Positions 16,154-25,506 of a stretch of DNA of 64,000 nt are shown here, in pieces. Where the stretch lies: NCBI RefSeq assembly GCF_013127955.1, contig NZ_CP053435.1, positions 1,860,001 to 1,924,000 of the forward strand. The letters run 5' to 3'. The first letter of the stretch is position 1. Each line of letters opens with the position of its first letter. The stretch is from Spirosoma taeanense. Its GTDB lineage: Bacteria; Bacteroidota; Bacteroidia; Cytophagales; Spirosomataceae. A program made the translations under genes and the position numbers. The notes under the pieces were generated by a model. That model saw only the letters and a program-made list of their open reading frames with translations, searched no databases and had not been told where the DNA came from.

Positions 16154-17416
16154 ATGCAGACCCTCCCCGTTCACCTCGACCTGTTTGCGCTGATTATTCT
16201 GCTGGGTATAGCCCAGGGATTATTTCTGGGCGTATTCTTCCTGACGGGTGAGCGTGGCCGGAACGTCGCCAACCGATGTCTGGGATGGTTTATGCTGGCG
16301 CTGGCGGCTGTAACGAGCGAAATTTTCCTTTGTTACACCAACTATATGTTCCGGCTGCTGGAACTGGTTGATTTTTCGGAGCCGGTTAACTTTACGGTCG
16401 GACCGCTTTTCTTTTTTTACGTGTTCGCGCGGCTGCACGGTCGGTTACCCCGGCGCTGGGGCTGGCATCTGCTGCCATTGGGGATTTGGATGGTTAATGC
16501 TCTGACCTGGTTTTATCAGCCAATCGAGTTCAAATACGACTCTTACGTTGACTCCTATCATCCGGAACTTCCGTTCGTACCGACGCAGCACTACCTGACG
16601 GAAGATTTTACCGGCCTACGGGATTACGTCAGCGAGTTGACCATGCTGAGTTGTCTGGTGTATATCATTCTGGCGCTCATCGAGATTCGGCGCACGTATA
16701 GCCGTCAGGGGCTTTCGTGGCGGCAGTCAGCACCCGCCCGGCTGGCGCAGCTCAGAAATCTGACGCTGCTCAACCTGTCGTTCCCAATCCTGATTGGGTT
16801 GGTAAAGCCGCAGTTTTACGAAGACCTGGGGGACTACATTCTGGCCTGTCACGTAACGGCTCTAATTTACGTCCTTAGTTTTCTGGTGATGCGCGGCTCT
16901 GATTTTTACAAAGTTGAAGAACCGTTGGAAAGCCGGAGGGAACCCGTGCCGGTCGAACCCGAATCGCCCGCTGAACCCAGGAAGAAATACGAGAAATCAG
17001 CTTTATCGGAGGAAGTTGAAGAGGCTGTGCTGGCGAAGCTAAACCGGCTGCTGGAATCAGACAAACCTTTTTTGCAGCCAGACCTGTCGTTGCCCAGACT
17101 GGCACAGCAACTGAATACCAGCCCACATCACCTGTCTCAACTGCTCAACGACCGGCTGGGGCAAAGTTTTTTCGACTGGCTGGCAACCCACCGCATTGCT
17201 GAAGCTCAGCGGCTGCTGCGTGACCCGGCAACGACTAACCTCAAGATTGACGAGATTGCGGAGCGGGTTGGCTATAATTCTCCTTCTGCGTTTCATACAG
17301 CCTTCAAGCGACTCATCGGTCAGACCCCGGCCCAGTACCGGGAAGCAGCCGGAACCGGATCGGCGACGCCAGAACCGGCCGAAGCGGCTTCGTCCCGGTC
17401 GGCGCGAACTTCATAA
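16154..17416 (+). CDS. AraC-family transcriptional regulator with N-terminal membrane domain
   Basis: A 420-residue protein. The first 250 residues hold about seven hydrophobic helices, and the last 110 residues form an AraC-type double helix-turn-helix: LSLPRLAQQLNTSPHHLSQL (first HTH) and IDEIAERVGYNSPSAFHTAF (second HTH) followed by KRLIGQTPAQYR. This is the 7TM-AraC architecture common in Bacteroidota. Between them is a Pro/Glu-rich linker. Its targets are unknown; the adjacent acyltransferase gene 73 bp downstream is a candidate. The ATG at 16154 is used because upstream codons cross the sppA terminator. Confidence 0.88.
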   Translation: MQTLPVHLDLFALIILLGIAQGLFLGVFFLTGERGRNVANRCLGWFMLALAAVTSEIFLCYTNYMFRLLELVDFSEPVNFTVGPLFFFYVFARLHGRLPRRWGWHLLPLGIWMVNALTWFYQPIEFKYDSYVDSYHPELPFVPTQHYLTEDFTGLRDYVSELTMLSCLVYIILALIEIRRTYSRQGLSWRQSAPARLAQLRNLTLLNLSFPILIGLVKPQFYEDLGDYILACHVTALIYVLSFLVMRGSDFYKVEEPLESRREPVPVEPESPAEPRKKYEKSALSEEVEEAVLAKLNRLLESDKPFLQPDLSLPRLAQQLNTSPHHLSQLLNDRLGQSFFDWLATHRIAEAQRLLRDPATTNLKIDEIAERVGYNSPSAFHTAFKRLIGQTPAQYREAAGTGSATPEPAEAASSRSARTS

Positions 17417-17489
17417 TCATCGGGAAATAGCCCTTTCGGTGGTCAGGAAGGTAGTTTTGGGCCATTAACCAATTTAATCCTGCAACTCA

Positions 17490-18683
17490 ATGGCTCCGGT
17501 TACTCAGCCCACTTCCAACTCGATCAAAGGGGGACATTCAGATTCTCTACGTCGCTATGACCTCGATTGGCTGCGCGTCATCGCCATCCTGACGTTATTG
17601 TTCTACCATACCGGCATGATTTACGTGAGTTGGTGGTGGCATATCAAAAGCGCAGAGCATAGCCAGCCGATGGAGGAAGTCATGCGCTGGCTGCACCGCT
17701 GGCGCATGCCGCTTTTGTTCTTCATCTCCGGGGCGGGAACTTTCTTTGCCCTGCGCAAACGCTCTTTTGGGGCATACGCTGGCGAGCGGGTCCGGCGCTT
17801 GTTTGTGCCGCTGGTGTTCGGCATGTTCGTCGTGGTCCCGCCCCAGATTTATTATGAGTGGCTGTTTCGGAGTCGCTTTAGCGGCAGCTATGCCGAGTTC
17901 TATCCGGTTGTACTGGAATTTAAGCCATATCATGGCGGGCCAGATAGCGGGGCCTTTAGCTGGCACCATCTCTGGTTTGTGGCCTATCTGTTTCTGTATT
18001 CCGTGTTGAGTATCCCCCTGTTTCGTTGGTTAAAATCAGCGCGTGGGCAGCGTCTCACCGATCATATTGGTTCGCTCATTGAACGTCCGGGCGGGGTAAT
18101 GGTGCTGGGCTTTGTGGTAATTTTCAGCAGCCAGATTTTACTGAAACCGTTCTTTCCCAATGAAACCCATGCCTTGATCAATGATTGGGCCTACTTTGTC
18201 AAGAATCTGCTGTTGTTCTGGTTAGGTTATGTATTAATCAGCCGTCGGGCCTGCTGGCAGACCCTGACCGATCAACGAAGGCTGTTTCTGTATGCCACAT
18301 TGGTTAGCACCGTTTTACTGTATGCCATCCGGACGGTTTATGAGCCTGAAAACCAGCGGGTACTGGTAGTCGAAGTCCTTTACGAAATGAATGCGGATTG
18401 CCTGACGTGGTTCTCGGTATTAATGACGGTGGCTTACGGCTATAAATACCTGAATGTTAACCGTCCTGTATTGCCCTATCTGAACGAAGCGGTCTATCCA
18501 TTTTATATTTTGCACCAGACGGTCATCGTCATCATCGGCTATTACGTTCTGACAAAAACCCGCCTGGGCGTTTACGATGGATTTCTGACTGTAAGCCTTT
18601 CATCGTTAGTGGTTTGTGTTACTTTGTACCTGCTGCTCATCCGGCCATTCAAACTAACGAGATTATTGTTCGGTATGAAATAA
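17490..18683 (+). CDS. Membrane acyltransferase, acyltransferase-3/OpgC-like
   Basis: A 397-residue polytopic membrane protein with about ten hydrophobic segments. The N-terminal [20 protein letters not shown] and [16 protein letters not shown] motifs are those of the acyltransferase 3 family (Oac/NodX/OpgC), with the catalytic His in FYHTG. Family members transfer acetyl or succinyl groups to extracytoplasmic glycans. The acceptor cannot be inferred. It follows the AraC-type regulator and precedes bioB by about 64 bp. Confidence 0.85.
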   Translation: MAPVTQPTSNSIKGGHSDSLRRYDLDWLRVIAILTLLFYHTGMIYVSWWWHIKSAEHSQPMEEVMRWLHRWRMPLLFFISGAGTFFALRKRSFGAYAGERVRRLFVPLVFGMFVVVPPQIYYEWLFRSRFSGSYAEFYPVVLEFKPYHGGPDSGAFSWHHLWFVAYLFLYSVLSIPLFRWLKSARGQRLTDHIGSLIERPGGVMVLGFVVIFSSQILLKPFFPNETHALINDWAYFVKNLLLFWLGYVLISRRACWQTLTDQRRLFLYATLVSTVLLYAIRTVYEPENQRVLVVEVLYEMNADCLTWFSVLMTVAYGYKYLNVNRPVLPYLNEAVYPFYILHQTVIVIIGYYVLTKTRLGVYDGFLTVSLSSLVVCVTLYLLLIRPFKLTRLLFGMK

Positions 18684-18747
18684 GTTGGCCGTTTACCCCG
18701 GAGCATCTAAATTTACCCGATTACCGATCAACCAATTACCGAATCTC

Positions 18748-19743
18748 ATGCTCCGTACTGATTGGACCCGCGCTGAAATAGCCGAGATTTATAATTCACC
18801 TGTTCTGGACCTGATTTACCGGGCGGCTACCGTCCACCGCCAGCACCACGACCCACAGGAAGTGCAGGTTTGTACGCTTTTATCGGTTAAAACCGGCGGT
18901 TGCCCCGAAGACTGCGCCTACTGCCCGCAGGCGGCTCGCTACCATACGGCGGTCAAGGTGCATAAACTGATGGCGGTAGATGAGGTGCTGACGGCCGCGC
19001 AGCGCGCTAAAGACACGGGCAGCACACGTTTCTGCATGGGGGCGGCCTGGCGGGAGGTGCGCGACAACCGCGACTTCGATAAGGTGCTGGAAATGGTACA
19101 GGGCGTCAATGAAATGGGGCTCGAAGTGTGCTGTACGCTCGGCATGCTGACCGAAAGCCAGGCGCAGAAGCTCAAGGATGCGGGCCTGTATGCCTACAAT
19201 CACAATCTCGATACCAGCGAGGAGTTTTACGGCGACATTATCAGCACCCGTACCTACGACGACCGGCTGGATACCTTGGGTCACGCCCGCAAAGCCGGGA
19301 TCTCGGTCTGTTCGGGTGGAATCATCGGCATGGGCGAGTCGGAGCAGGACCGGATCGGCATGCTGCACACACTGGCTACGCTGCCTCAGCATCCGGAGTC
19401 AGTGCCGGTAAACGCGCTCGTGCCGGTCGAAGGGACGCCCCTGGAAGATCAGCCGCGCGTATCGGTCTGGGAAATGCTCCGCATGATTGCCACCGCCCGA
19501 ATCATTATGCCGAAGGCGATGGTGCGGCTTTCGGCCGGGCGCGTCCGGATGAATACCGAAGAGCAGGCCTTGTGCTTCCTGGCGGGGGCCAACTCGATCT
19601 TCGCCGGCGATAAACTCCTGACTACGCCAAACCCCGGCGACGACCTCGATCAGCAACTGTTCCAGACGCTGAACATCCGGCCCCGCAAGGCCTTCAAAAA
19701 TCAGGATCAGCCGGCCGTTGTGTTCGAGCAGATTCCTCTGTAA
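18748..19743 (+). CDS. bioB: Biotin synthase
   Basis: A 331-residue radical SAM enzyme that inserts sulfur into dethiobiotin. The radical SAM cluster Cys are C52, C56 and C59 in [13 protein letters not shown]. Further BioB motifs are [12 protein letters not shown] (cluster-proximal Asn-His-Asn-Leu-Asp), [11 protein letters not shown] and [10 protein letters not shown] (Arg ligand of the second cluster). The ATG at 18748 ([20 protein letters not shown]) gives the normal length; the frame upstream is open but shares sequence with the acyltransferase end. No other bio genes are adjacent. A strong terminator follows. Confidence 0.95.
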   Translation: MLRTDWTRAEIAEIYNSPVLDLIYRAATVHRQHHDPQEVQVCTLLSVKTGGCPEDCAYCPQAARYHTAVKVHKLMAVDEVLTAAQRAKDTGSTRFCMGAAWREVRDNRDFDKVLEMVQGVNEMGLEVCCTLGMLTESQAQKLKDAGLYAYNHNLDTSEEFYGDIISTRTYDDRLDTLGHARKAGISVCSGGIIGMGESEQDRIGMLHTLATLPQHPESVPVNALVPVEGTPLEDQPRVSVWEMLRMIATARIIMPKAMVRLSAGRVRMNTEEQALCFLAGANSIFAGDKLLTTPNPGDDLDQQLFQTLNIRPRKAFKNQDQPAVVFEQIPL

Positions 19744-19798
19744 ACTGTAACACCGGGCGGCTCACGGGTCTGTCCGTTTATAAGCCAACCAAACTTAA

Positions 19799-19843
19799 AG
19801 CCCGGCTCCTGAATAACCATACCAGGAGCCGGGCTATTTTTTT
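19799..19843. terminator. Terminator between bioB and MFS gene
   Basis: AGCCCGGCTCCT at 19799-19810 pairs perfectly with AGGAGCCGGGCT at 19824-19835, 13-nt loop, followed by ATTTTTTT. It lies between two convergent genes. Confidence 0.9.
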
Positions 19844-19870
19844 ATTCAGATACCCGAAAAGAGTATCTGG

Positions 19871-21043
19871 TCAGGCCTGTTTGCGCATCGCCCACAGACC
19901 TAAGATAGGACCGGGAAGCAGGCTGTAGAACAACCAGCCTGTAACACCAAACTGCCCCAGCAGCCAGGCCATGAGCTGAATAGACAATACCGTTAACAAA
20001 AAACCGAAGCACGTAACGAGCGTCAGAATACTCCCCCGGTTTTCAACAGCGGTGTTGCTGGCAACGAGGGTCGAAAACTGCGGAGAGTCGCCAGCGACGC
20101 TGACTCCCCAAACCAGGAGAAACAGGCCGAACAGAAAAGGCGGAGCAGCCAGCAGCAGGGGAGTCAGCGCGATACATAACCCTGATGTTAGGAGGAGATA
20201 CCGGGCTACCCGCGTGCTGCCTGTCTGCATGGCCCAGTACCCGCCCCCCACGCACCCCACGGCTCCTGCCGCAATAGCCCCGAACGCCCATAAGGAATTT
20301 GTTATGGCTACGTCAGGATGCTGTTGCTGGTAGAAGCCAATCAGGGTTGGCAGAAAAGCCCAGAGCGTGTAAAGCTCCCACATATGGCCAAAATAGCCGA
20401 ACATGGCCGGTCGAAACGGGGAAGGTTTCCAGATCGAAACCAGCGCCTGAAACCGAAAAATGTTACCCTGATATTGGACCGGTTTTGCCGGGACCACCAG
20501 CATCAGTAAAACCCCACCGCTAATAGCCAGCACACTGACCGATACGATCAGGGCGCGATACGGGATACTGGCGCCTAATCCCCGGATCAGGTACGGAAAG
20601 GCGGTGCCCAGTACTAAAGCGCCTACCAGAAAGCCCATCGCCCGACCTAGTCCGGATTTGAACTGGTCGGCGGCAATCTTCATACCGACGGGATAAACGC
20701 CAGCCAGAAAGAAGCCAGTCAGGAATCGGCTAACCAACAATGAGCCTGTATGTAGAGGTAACAACAGCCAGATCAGATTGACCAGCGCGGCCAGCAGAGC
20801 CGACACCAGAAAAACGTGAGTTGAGCGAAACCGGTCGGGCAAGGCAAAGAGGGCATAGCTTAAGGTTCCGGTGATGAAGCCAGCCTGCACGGATGACGTA
20901 ATCCAGCCGGTTAAACCCGTGGACTTAAGTAAAGGCTGAAGTTCGGGGAGGATGGCGGTACCGGCAAACCAGAGAGAAGTGCCGGCAAATTGAGCGAATA
21001 CGATAACCAGCAGTTGAACACGGGTATCCAAGGAAGCATGCAT
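19871..21043 (-). CDS. Major facilitator superfamily transporter
   Basis: A 390-residue protein with about twelve hydrophobic helices, in the MFS fold. The first helix starts QLLVIVFAQFAGTSLWFAG; a basic cytoplasmic loop between helices 2 and 3 (ALPDRFRSTHVF) and the central loop after helix 6 (VPAKPVQYQ) fit the six-plus-six layout. The substrate is unknown. Start taken at the ATG at 21043; a TTG two codons upstream is possible. It is convergent with bioB. Confidence 0.8.
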   Translation of the reverse strand: MHASLDTRVQLLVIVFAQFAGTSLWFAGTAILPELQPLLKSTGLTGWITSSVQAGFITGTLSYALFALPDRFRSTHVFLVSALLAALVNLIWLLLPLHTGSLLVSRFLTGFFLAGVYPVGMKIAADQFKSGLGRAMGFLVGALVLGTAFPYLIRGLGASIPYRALIVSVSVLAISGGVLLMLVVPAKPVQYQGNIFRFQALVSIWKPSPFRPAMFGYFGHMWELYTLWAFLPTLIGFYQQQHPDVAITNSLWAFGAIAAGAVGCVGGGYWAMQTGSTRVARYLLLTSGLCIALTPLLLAAPPFLFGLFLLVWGVSVAGDSPQFSTLVASNTAVENRGSILTLVTCFGFLLTVLSIQLMAWLLGQFGVTGWLFYSLLPGPILGLWAMRKQA

Positions 21044-21243
21044 TGTCAAAGATAGGTATTCGAACGAATCCGGTGTCTCCAGCAGGTATAGTCAATAAGC
21101 CGAACAACTATACTTGGAAAATAAGTTTACGTTTTTATGAAAATATAAATAACAAAGATATTGATAAATAAAATTTTCGTGTAAATTTCGGCGTAGAACC
21201 ATACGATCCCGGTAGGGTTTGTCGTTGCTTAAAAAAAACACCT

Positions 21244-21741
21244 ATGATTTTTAGACCAATGAAAGCTCTGCTCGTCGCGGCTCTGTTGACCGGGCAACTC
21301 GCTCTGAATGCCTGCCAACCGCAGAACGAAGCCGTGCTTCCCTCAGAAACCGTAACATCCCTGAACAAGGCCACAGTATCTGACTGGACAGCCGTTGACG
21401 CTGACATCTGGGCAGCCAGTGCAAAAACGCCAAAGGCACGCGTTGCCGGCTTCATCGACAATGCCATCACCAGTGCGGTTGTTGAAGAAGGTTTGGTGGT
21501 TGCGTTTCACCGCGATCCGGCTACCGGAAACGTTCGTACGCTGCCCGCAACGATAGGCGATCAGTCGCTTTCGTTTACGTACTATGCTACCAACAATAAA
21601 GGTATTGTCAGTCTGCAGCAGGAAGCTCCTGAACCTGTTGCCGGGGAGTACCGCTGGGTCGTTGTACCGAAGGAAGTTGCTGCCACGGTGAACTGGAACG
21701 ATTATAGCGCCGTAAAACAGGCGCTTAAGCTGGAGGAATAA
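21244..21741 (+). CDS. Secreted lipoprotein, unknown family
   Basis: A 165-residue protein with a lipoprotein signal: basic start, hydrophobic core, then LALNACQPQNE with the likely lipidated Cys. The mature part is about 140 residues, rich in Thr, Ala and Val, with no motif I recognise. An ATG five codons downstream (MKALLVAALLTG) is an alternative start with an equally good signal. A 200-bp AT-rich spacer lies upstream, and a 19-bp perfect hairpin terminator downstream, shared with the convergent lipoprotein gene. Confidence 0.65.
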   Translation: MIFRPMKALLVAALLTGQLALNACQPQNEAVLPSETVTSLNKATVSDWTAVDADIWAASAKTPKARVAGFIDNAITSAVVEEGLVVAFHRDPATGNVRTLPATIGDQSLSFTYYATNNKGIVSLQQEAPEPVAGEYRWVVVPKEVAATVNWNDYSAVKQALKLEE

Positions 21742-21756
21742 AGTATACAGCACCAT

Positions 21757-21795
21757 TACGCAAACGGGCGGCTCACTGAGCCGCCCGTTTGCGTA
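21757..21795. terminator. 19-bp hairpin between convergent lipoprotein genes
   Basis: A perfect 19-bp inverted repeat with one unpaired centre base (arms 21757-21775 and 21777-21795, core ACGGGCGGCTCA). It lies between two convergent genes. There is no long T-run on either side, but the stem is very stable. Confidence 0.75.
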
Positions 21796-21813
21796 GGCAG
21801 GAAGTCAACTGGC

Positions 21814-22623
21814 TTAGTTCCAGTCGGCATAATCCTCGTTAAAATGGTCCATAATGATCCCCGCCAGTTGCTTTGCTTTCTGTTGCTGAACAGCGGGGCC
21901 GCCTTTGATATTCACCCGGACGTTGATGATATGGTTGTTATACAGTACGTGCATCGTGTTTTTGGCCGGCTCCCATACTGCCTTATCTCCGATATTCGAC
22001 AGAGCGATAAACTTACCTGTGCTCACGGCTGGCTTAACAAACTGCGTTGCGGCTGGCGTGATACCCGACACTCGATTGGATGAATCATTCATAGCTGACG
22101 CATCTTCGTCAATATCGCCATTGGCGCCACCTTCGGGTTCGATTGCCGGACGCTCGGCACCTGTACCTTCGGTTTCAGGGCCGGTATAAGCAGGTTTCCC
22201 GCTGGTGCTGCCCATCTGGCCATACACCTGGCTGGTATCTCCCTGAAACATTTTATTGAACGTATAGGCAGCGTGGTAGATAGACGGGTACGGCTTGGGG
22301 CCACCGAAACCAATGGCAGCCGAACCACCAGACCAGCGAAATTCGCATCCGTTTTGGTAGTCGAGTGTTTCCATCTCATCGTGGAGCCCCAGATTGAATA
22401 CGCTCTGTACAAATCCTTCACTCAACTGATTACAGGGTTCATCGTACCCGAAGCGATGGTCGGTACTGAGCAGCCATACACCCGTTACTTCCCTGGCCAG
22501 ATAGGCGCTGCCGGTGCCGGCCGCATCATTGGCGTCGTCGGTTGGATTGCCGTTATCGCCCTGAAAACAGGACATCAGAAAAGCGGCCGGGAGGGCACAT
22601 AGAACAAATGTTTTAATTTTCAT
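21814..22623 (-). CDS. Secreted lipoprotein, unknown family
   Basis: A 269-residue protein beginning MKIKTFVLCALPAAFLMSC, a lipoprotein signal with lipobox LMSC. The mature start is acidic and flexible (GDNGNPTDDANDAAG). A central Pro/Glu/Gly-rich stretch at about residues 140-170 looks disordered. The N-terminal half has two Cys (EPCNQL and NGCEFRW) that could form a disulfide outside the cell. I recognise no family. It is divergent from lpxH with a 93-bp spacer and convergent with another lipoprotein gene. Confidence 0.65.
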   Translation of the reverse strand: MKIKTFVLCALPAAFLMSCFQGDNGNPTDDANDAAGTGSAYLAREVTGVWLLSTDHRFGYDEPCNQLSEGFVQSVFNLGLHDEMETLDYQNGCEFRWSGGSAAIGFGGPKPYPSIYHAAYTFNKMFQGDTSQVYGQMGSTSGKPAYTGPETEGTGAERPAIEPEGGANGDIDEDASAMNDSSNRVSGITPAATQFVKPAVSTGKFIALSNIGDKAVWEPAKNTMHVLYNNHIINVRVNIKGGPAVQQQKAKQLAGIIMDHFNEDYADWN

Positions 22624-22689
22624 GATGAATGGAATCGTAGTTTTTATTACTACTAATTAGCGGGGCGGGTTGTTTCGGTGAGACTTCCG

Positions 22690-22697
22690 TAATTTTG
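22690..22697 (+). promoter_or_regulatory. Bacteroidota promoter for lpxH
   Basis: TAATTTTG at 22690-22697 matches TAnnTTTG, 19 nt before the lpxH ATG. A TTG at 22670-22672 lies 17 bp upstream and may be the -33 element. Confidence 0.6.
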
Positions 22698-22716
22698 GGC
22701 AGAATTACCCACCTGC

Positions 22717-23508
22717 ATGTCTCATATCGAAACAATTTCGCTTGCCCCCGGTCGTAAAGTTTACTTTGCGTCTGATTTTCACCTCGGTACGCCTTCTCCC
22801 GACCAGAGCCGCCTGCGCGAGCGGGCCGTTGTGAACTGGCTCGATCGTATTCGGCCAGACGCCGAGGCAATTTTCCTGGTTGGCGACGTGTTCGATTTCT
22901 GGTTTGAATATAAGCGGAGTATCCCCAAAGGGTTTATCCGGTTGCAGGGCAAACTGGCCGAACTGACCGACGCCGGAACCAAAATCGTTTTGTTTACCGG
23001 CAACCACGATATGTGGATGAATGACTACTTCACGCAGGAAATGGGCATCCCGGTTTACCGGAAACCCCGCCCCTATATCTTCAATGATAAGCGATTTCTG
23101 ATCGGACACGGCGACGGCCTTGGCCCCGGCGACTTTACGTATAAACAACTCAAGCGGGTGTTCGAAAGCGGGCTGGCGCGTCGGCTGTTTCGGTACCTGC
23201 ACCCCGATCTGGGTATCGGTCTGGCGCAGGCCTGGTCGCGTCGGAGCCGCATCAGTAATCTGGCGAAAGGAGAAGAGCATTTTCTGGGCGAAGACCGCGA
23301 GTGGCTGATGCTCTACTGCCGGGAGGTAGAAGCCCGCGAGCATCATGACTACTATATCTTCGGCCATCGGCACCTGCCGCTTGATCTGGCCGTATCGCCC
23401 GGCAGCCGTTACGTTAACCTCGGTGAGTGGGTAACGGCCAAAACTTACGCTGTTTTTGACGGCACAGACCTGCAACTGAAAACGTGGACCGCCGACGTTC
23501 TAAGCTGA
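22717..23508 (+). CDS. lpxH: UDP-2,3-diacylglucosamine diphosphatase
   Basis: A 263-residue calcineurin-like metallophosphoesterase that makes lipid X in lipid A synthesis, at the cytoplasmic face of the inner membrane. The five metal motifs are visible in order: SDFHLGTPS, GDVFDFWFEY, FTGNHDMWM, IGHGDGLGPGD and FGHRHLPL. The FDFWFEYK and GHGDG segments are typical of the LpxH/LpxH2 group over general phosphoesterases. Start at 22717 (MSHIETISLAPGRKVYFASDFHLG) is well placed after the promoter box. Confidence 0.88.
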   Translation: MSHIETISLAPGRKVYFASDFHLGTPSPDQSRLRERAVVNWLDRIRPDAEAIFLVGDVFDFWFEYKRSIPKGFIRLQGKLAELTDAGTKIVLFTGNHDMWMNDYFTQEMGIPVYRKPRPYIFNDKRFLIGHGDGLGPGDFTYKQLKRVFESGLARRLFRYLHPDLGIGLAQAWSRRSRISNLAKGEEHFLGEDREWLMLYCREVEAREHHDYYIFGHRHLPLDLAVSPGSRYVNLGEWVTAKTYAVFDGTDLQLKTWTADVLS

Positions 23509-23566
23509 GCAGTCACCGTTACGTAAAAAACGAGCGATAAGGAAATAGGGGTTTGGTTGCGATGCG

Positions 23567-24295
23567 TTAGTTCCGATCCTGAAGGATATCTTTACGGGAT
23601 ACGTTTTCGCGGGGGGCCTGGTTGATTTCGCTCCGCCACTCTTTATTTTTCAGATCACCCCGCTTGACCGACCGGATGAAGTTGGCCCAGGCAAAGGGGT
23701 TGGTAAACGCGAAGGTAGGCATCTGGCTACGGCCAATGATGGACTCGCGCCCAAAGAACTGCTGGTTCACGAAATTCTGGTGATTGGCTACGGCCCCCAT
23801 CGGCATTGTGGCCGCCTGCCGCAGAATGGCCTGCGGATCCATGTTTTTAGCCAGGTTGGCGCGCTCCTTTTCGTCGGGCAGTTTCAGATTCACAAACGCT
23901 TCCTTGAACAACTCTTCAGTCGCGTAGGGATACACCTTCACTTCGGCCAGCGTTTTAACATCTTCCTGAAGCGCCACCACCGCCGAATACGTCAGGTCGG
24001 TCAGGCGACGCGGAATGACGTGATACTGCGTTCTGAAGCCTACGTAACTGAAAATGATACTATCGCCGGGAAAGACCGGCAGGGCGAAATAACCGTTTGG
24101 CGCTGCGAGTACCCCTCGTCCGGCTTTCGGGATATAAATATAAGCGCCGGGCAGCGGCTCATTGGTTTTGCCGCCCGTGATAAAGCCCGTGAACGTCACT
24201 TGCCGGTCCTGCCCCTGTGCCCGCGCGACCGAGAATACTCCCGCCAGAACAAACAACACCAGAGCTAACCCCAATAACGTCAATGATTTTTTCAT
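23567..24295 (-). CDS. Secreted protein with carboxypeptidase-regulatory-like domain
   Basis: A 242-residue exported protein. Residues 1-27 are a signal peptide (MKKSLTLLGLALVLFVLAGVFSVARAQG). Residues 33-115 match the carboxypeptidase-regulatory-like (CarboxypepD_reg-like) beta-sandwich seen at the start of many Bacteroidota envelope proteins: FTGFITGGKTNEPLPGAYIYI, NGYFALPVFPGDSIIFSYVGF. The rest is helical and unrecognised. No TonB-receptor barrel follows, so it is a stand-alone protein. The ATG at 24295 is preferred over a GTG five codons upstream because it begins the signal peptide. Confidence 0.75.
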   Translation of the reverse strand: MKKSLTLLGLALVLFVLAGVFSVARAQGQDRQVTFTGFITGGKTNEPLPGAYIYIPKAGRGVLAAPNGYFALPVFPGDSIIFSYVGFRTQYHVIPRRLTDLTYSAVVALQEDVKTLAEVKVYPYATEELFKEAFVNLKLPDEKERANLAKNMDPQAILRQAATMPMGAVANHQNFVNQQFFGRESIIGRSQMPTFAFTNPFAWANFIRSVKRGDLKNKEWRSEINQAPRENVSRKDILQDRN

Positions 24296-24432
24296 AGGCA
24301 CACAAACCATAATACAAAGTAAACGAGGAAAAGGCAGGTTATGGTTTCTATTACTCCAATTTTAAGAAAGATTAAGAAGCCAAATACGGGGGGAAAGTGC
24401 TGATCAGACAGGCCTGGTCCGGGCGCCTAGTC

Positions 24433-25245
24433 TCAGGCAAATAACTTCAGGAAAGTGATGATGAAAGGCGCTGCCAGTAGCAGGCCGTCGAAGCGATCCA
24501 GAAACCCACCGTGGCCCGGAATGCTGCTGCCGGAGTCTTTGATGGCAATACTTCGCTTAAATAGCGACTCAACCAGGTCGCCGTAGGTACCGGTTACCAC
24601 GATAATCCCGCCAACGCAGTACCACTGCCAGGGGCGAAGCTCGGGCGCGAAATAAGCCAGACCGAGGGCGATCAGCGCGGCCGCGGCCGCCCCGCCAAGC
24701 GCGCCTTCCCACGATTTCTTGGGCGAGACCCGCTCGAACAGCTTACGTCGGCCAAAGTGCGTACCGGCGAAGTAAGCACCAATGTCGCTGGCCCAGAGCA
24801 GCAGCAGACAGCCTACAATAATCGTTGGGTGGTAGGTGCCGCCCCGCAGGGCCAGAATAATTAGCAGGGCGAAAGGCATGGCTACGTAAATAATCCCTAA
24901 AAACGTAAAGCCGATGTTGGTGAATGGCTTCATGTCGCGCTTTTTGTAGAGCTTGATCAGGAAAATCATTGAGGTAGCCGGGCAAAGCAGGAAATAGTTG
25001 CCCGTGCCCATCATGCCGGTTTCGACAAAATAGGCCAGCCCGCACACCAGACAGCCGACCAGTGTGCCGTAGGCCGTCAGAGGCTCGAAGCCATCAAGGC
25101 CGAGCAGCCGGTAAAACTCCCGCTGGGTCAGGGCGCTGATCAGGGTGAACAGCAGCGCAAACGTCCAGTCGGCGTACAGAATCATAAACAGAATAAACGG
25201 AACCCCCGCTACGGCAGCAATAACCCGCTGCTGAAGGTTCGACAT
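24433..25245 (-). CDS. cdsA: Phosphatidate cytidylyltransferase
   Basis: A 270-residue inner-membrane enzyme making CDP-diacylglycerol from CTP and phosphatidate, the branch point of phospholipid synthesis. About seven hydrophobic segments are present. The CdsA signature is complete near the C-terminus: SDIGAYFAGTHFGRRKLFERVSPKKSWEG and RSIAIKDSGSSIPGHGGFLDRFDG. The ATG at 25245 starts one base after the stop codon of the DUF2007 gene; an upstream ATG at 25266 would overlap it. With the DUF2007 and CPBP genes it forms a likely three-gene operon. Confidence 0.93.
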   Translation of the reverse strand: MSNLQQRVIAAVAGVPFILFMILYADWTFALLFTLISALTQREFYRLLGLDGFEPLTAYGTLVGCLVCGLAYFVETGMMGTGNYFLLCPATSMIFLIKLYKKRDMKPFTNIGFTFLGIIYVAMPFALLIILALRGGTYHPTIIVGCLLLLWASDIGAYFAGTHFGRRKLFERVSPKKSWEGALGGAAAAALIALGLAYFAPELRPWQWYCVGGIIVVTGTYGDLVESLFKRSIAIKDSGSSIPGHGGFLDRFDGLLLAAPFIITFLKLFA

Positions 25246-25246
25246 C

Positions 25247-25465
25247 TTAGCTAAACGTTGCTTCATTCTCCAGAATTACTTTGGCCAGAACCGCGTCTTT
25301 AGCCAGTACGTGTACTTCACTTTTGCCCCAGCCAATTGTGGGGTAACTGCTGCTCTGCCGGTTGATAACCACCGCCGGAATATCATGTTCGCTGAGCAGC
25401 GCCTTGGCCAGCTCTGCCCGGTGGGGCAGGGGCGTAATATAAACCGATTCCCAGTTTTCTGACAT
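25247..25465 (-). CDS. DUF2007 protein (putative signal-transducing, PII-like fold)
   Basis: A 72-residue protein of the DUF2007 family. The pattern VYITPLPHRAELAKALLSEHDIPAVVIN, followed by a strand ending EVHVLAKDAVLAKVIL, is characteristic. The fold resembles ferredoxin-like signalling proteins; the function is unknown. The gene ends one base before the cdsA ATG and follows the CPBP protease gene by 41 bp, so the three are probably cotranscribed. Confidence 0.85.
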   Translation of the reverse strand: MSENWESVYITPLPHRAELAKALLSEHDIPAVVINRQSSSYPTIGWGKSEVHVLAKDAVLAKVILENEATFS

Positions 25466-25506
25466 AATTTACATGCTATAGAGCAGAACTTTCCTTAACG
25501 GGTGGG

